Assembly: GCA_049999725.1 (NCBI GenBank) | Contig: JBNGIS010033802.1 | Location: forward strand, 1 to 29,652 | Source of the DNA: Haplomitrium mnioides | Lineage: Eukaryota; Marchantiophyta; Haplomitriopsida; Calobryales | DNA: 29,652 nucleotides | Reading direction: 5' to 3' | The notes under the pieces: model-generated | Databases searched by the model: none | The model's input: the letters and a program-made list of their open reading frames with translations, nothing else | What the model was told of the DNA's origin: nothing | Program-made: the position numbers and the translations under genes | Shown: positions 28,363 through 29,652 of the stretch, one piece after another | Numbering within the stretch: position 1 is the stretch's first letter | Layout of the letters: each line of letters opens with the position of its first letter

Positions 28363-29266
28363 TATAAAATAACCGCTACTTTGAACCACGAACAAGCTAC
28401 TCAAAACAAGAACTTTTTTTTGGGAAAATTGTGATTTTTCATATAAAAAAACATAAAAAAAACGAGGTTAATTTTTAAAAACAAAAAGTACATGAGTTTT
28501 TTTGGGTTTTTTTTGGTCGTTTCAAGAACTATAATAGAGCGAAAGTCAATTTTGTTATGCAAAATCAATCAATATTGCTAGTTTTTATGAAAACATTGGA
28601 AAACTCGAATTTGTTTAAAATCATAAAAATTATGGTAAGTTTTCATCAAAAAATTACATTTATCATTGATTACAATTCTAAGCCCAAAAATTTAAATACA
28701 CATCACAAGAAACTATTTTGAAATATGTTTGATTGCACAAACTTGAGGCGTACGTACACATGGTGCTCTTTCAAACTTTTTTGTTGGAAAAATATTACAA
28801 AACACAAAGAAAAAGCCTCAGGAGACTAGAAGTCAAGGGAATGAGGTTGCAATGGTAAACCAAAAAAAAAAAAAAAAAACATTGTATCGATTTAGGAGCT
28901 TCAATTAAAACGTCAAGAAGAAAGGAAGCTTTCAAATTAAGTTGAAAATCCATGCAAGCAAAAGTGAATGTAGGCTTTCAAAAAGTTCCAGCAATTAAAA
29001 ATATTTCATAGTTCAACGAAGCATTTACAGAAACGTATCATAGTTCTGAATAAAAAAGGTAGTAGCTTAGGAGATTGCATTAAGATTGTAAACAAGAAAC
29101 ATGTTCGAGTTTTAGACTTAATTCAAGCAAACAAAGGTCTCAAGATCTATAAAAGAGTCTAGGACCTGTGTACAAACAAAGTTGTAAGCGGTTGTCTTTG
29201 TATGAAGAAGCTTAAAGGTTATGTAAGAGAAGTAGAACTTTTAGAAGGTGTGGACTTCCGACCCAA
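28363..29266. other. Non-coding AT-rich DNA
   Basis: Nine hundred bases of A/T-rich sequence with several T and A runs, including A18 near 28862-28879. No open frame of note and no recognised element. The A-run has no retroposon body in front of it that I can identify. Confidence 0.6.
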
Positions 29267-29267
29267 T

Positions 29268-29515
29268 GTCTATGCGCGCATATGAATCTAAGCTCAACAT
29301 GTGAACACTCCACTCCAAAGACTTAAGCGTGCTAAGGAATCTAAGCTCAACAAGTGAACACTCCACCCAAAGTCTATGCGCGCATAAGAATCCGAACTCA
29401 CCAACTGAACACTCCACCCGAAACTCAAGGCGCGCTTAGGAATCCAAACTCACCATCTGAACACTCCACCCTAAAGTCTATGTGTGCATGGGAATCCGAA
29501 CTCACAAGCACAACA
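29268..29515. repeat. 52-bp tandem array with TATGCGCGCATA palindrome
   Basis: About four and a half units of 51-53 bp. The word GAACACTCCAC recurs at 29303, 29356, 29407 and 29459. Each unit carries a variant of TCTATGCGCGCATA, a perfect 12-base palindrome in the best copies (29271 and about 29375), then AAGAATCCGAACTCA. An isolated half unit (TCTATGCGCACATA) lies near 29602. The core ATGCGCGCAT is the centre of the 24-bp intronic unit at 8465 and 10165. Confidence 0.85.
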
Positions 29516-29652
29516 TTCTTAAAGAAAGACTGAGAAGAAGCTAGGTTTTATGTTCGGTAGAAGAGTTTTTGTACATTGTACGTTTCGCTTGCAAATCAAA
29601 GTCTATGCGCACATAGGGTTCACACTTCTACAACCGAGGAAACATACTGTAA

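Noticed and set aside
28862-28879. A18 run as the tail of a SINE or processed pseudogene
   Set aside because: No A/B box, no gene-like body before it and no visible target duplication.

Overview
The window is repeat-rich nuclear DNA of a land plant. Evidence: decayed Ty1/copia and Ty3/gypsy LTR retrotransposons of plant type fill most of it, some nested inside others; LTRs carry TATA boxes; GT-AG introns are visible; there are no bacterial operons, rRNA or tRNA. Base composition is AT-rich. I cannot name the species. The gypsy reverse transcriptase has an FVDDLPIKG active-site block.

Layout: 1-261, the 3' end and LTR of one copia element. 262-2249 (minus), gypsy copy A (protease tail, pol through the start of RNase H). 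2251-3845, a 549-bp tandem duplication leading into an LTR-like promoter block. 3846-4112, a stray RT/RNase H piece from a different gypsy. 4563-7440 (plus), gypsy copy B of the same family as A (gag, CCHC knuckle, protease, start of pol). 7451-10668 (minus), a broken but clearly intron-bearing gene with a ParB-like domain and an N4/N6-type DNA methyltransferase-like domain; this is the most unusual item. Two of its introns carry the same 24-bp palindromic minisatellite. 10675-17731 (minus), copia copy 1, nearly full coding capacity, with a duplicated 3' end. 17732-18180, unassigned. 18181-28362 (minus), copia copy 2 of the same family, split by a nested, internally deleted copia element at 18235-23363 with 110-bp LTRs and a TTCTC target duplication. 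28363-29652, non-coding AT-rich DNA ending in a 52-bp tandem array that shares the ATGCGCGCAT core with the intronic arrays.

No intact gene is seen. Every coding region has stops, and most of those are TAG or TGA where a sister copy or the context suggests CAG or CGA, as expected of old methylated, silenced DNA. Two gypsy copies share a T-run plus stop and then resume in the -1 frame, a candidate programmed frameshift. Domain names rest on motif reading alone; no search was run.
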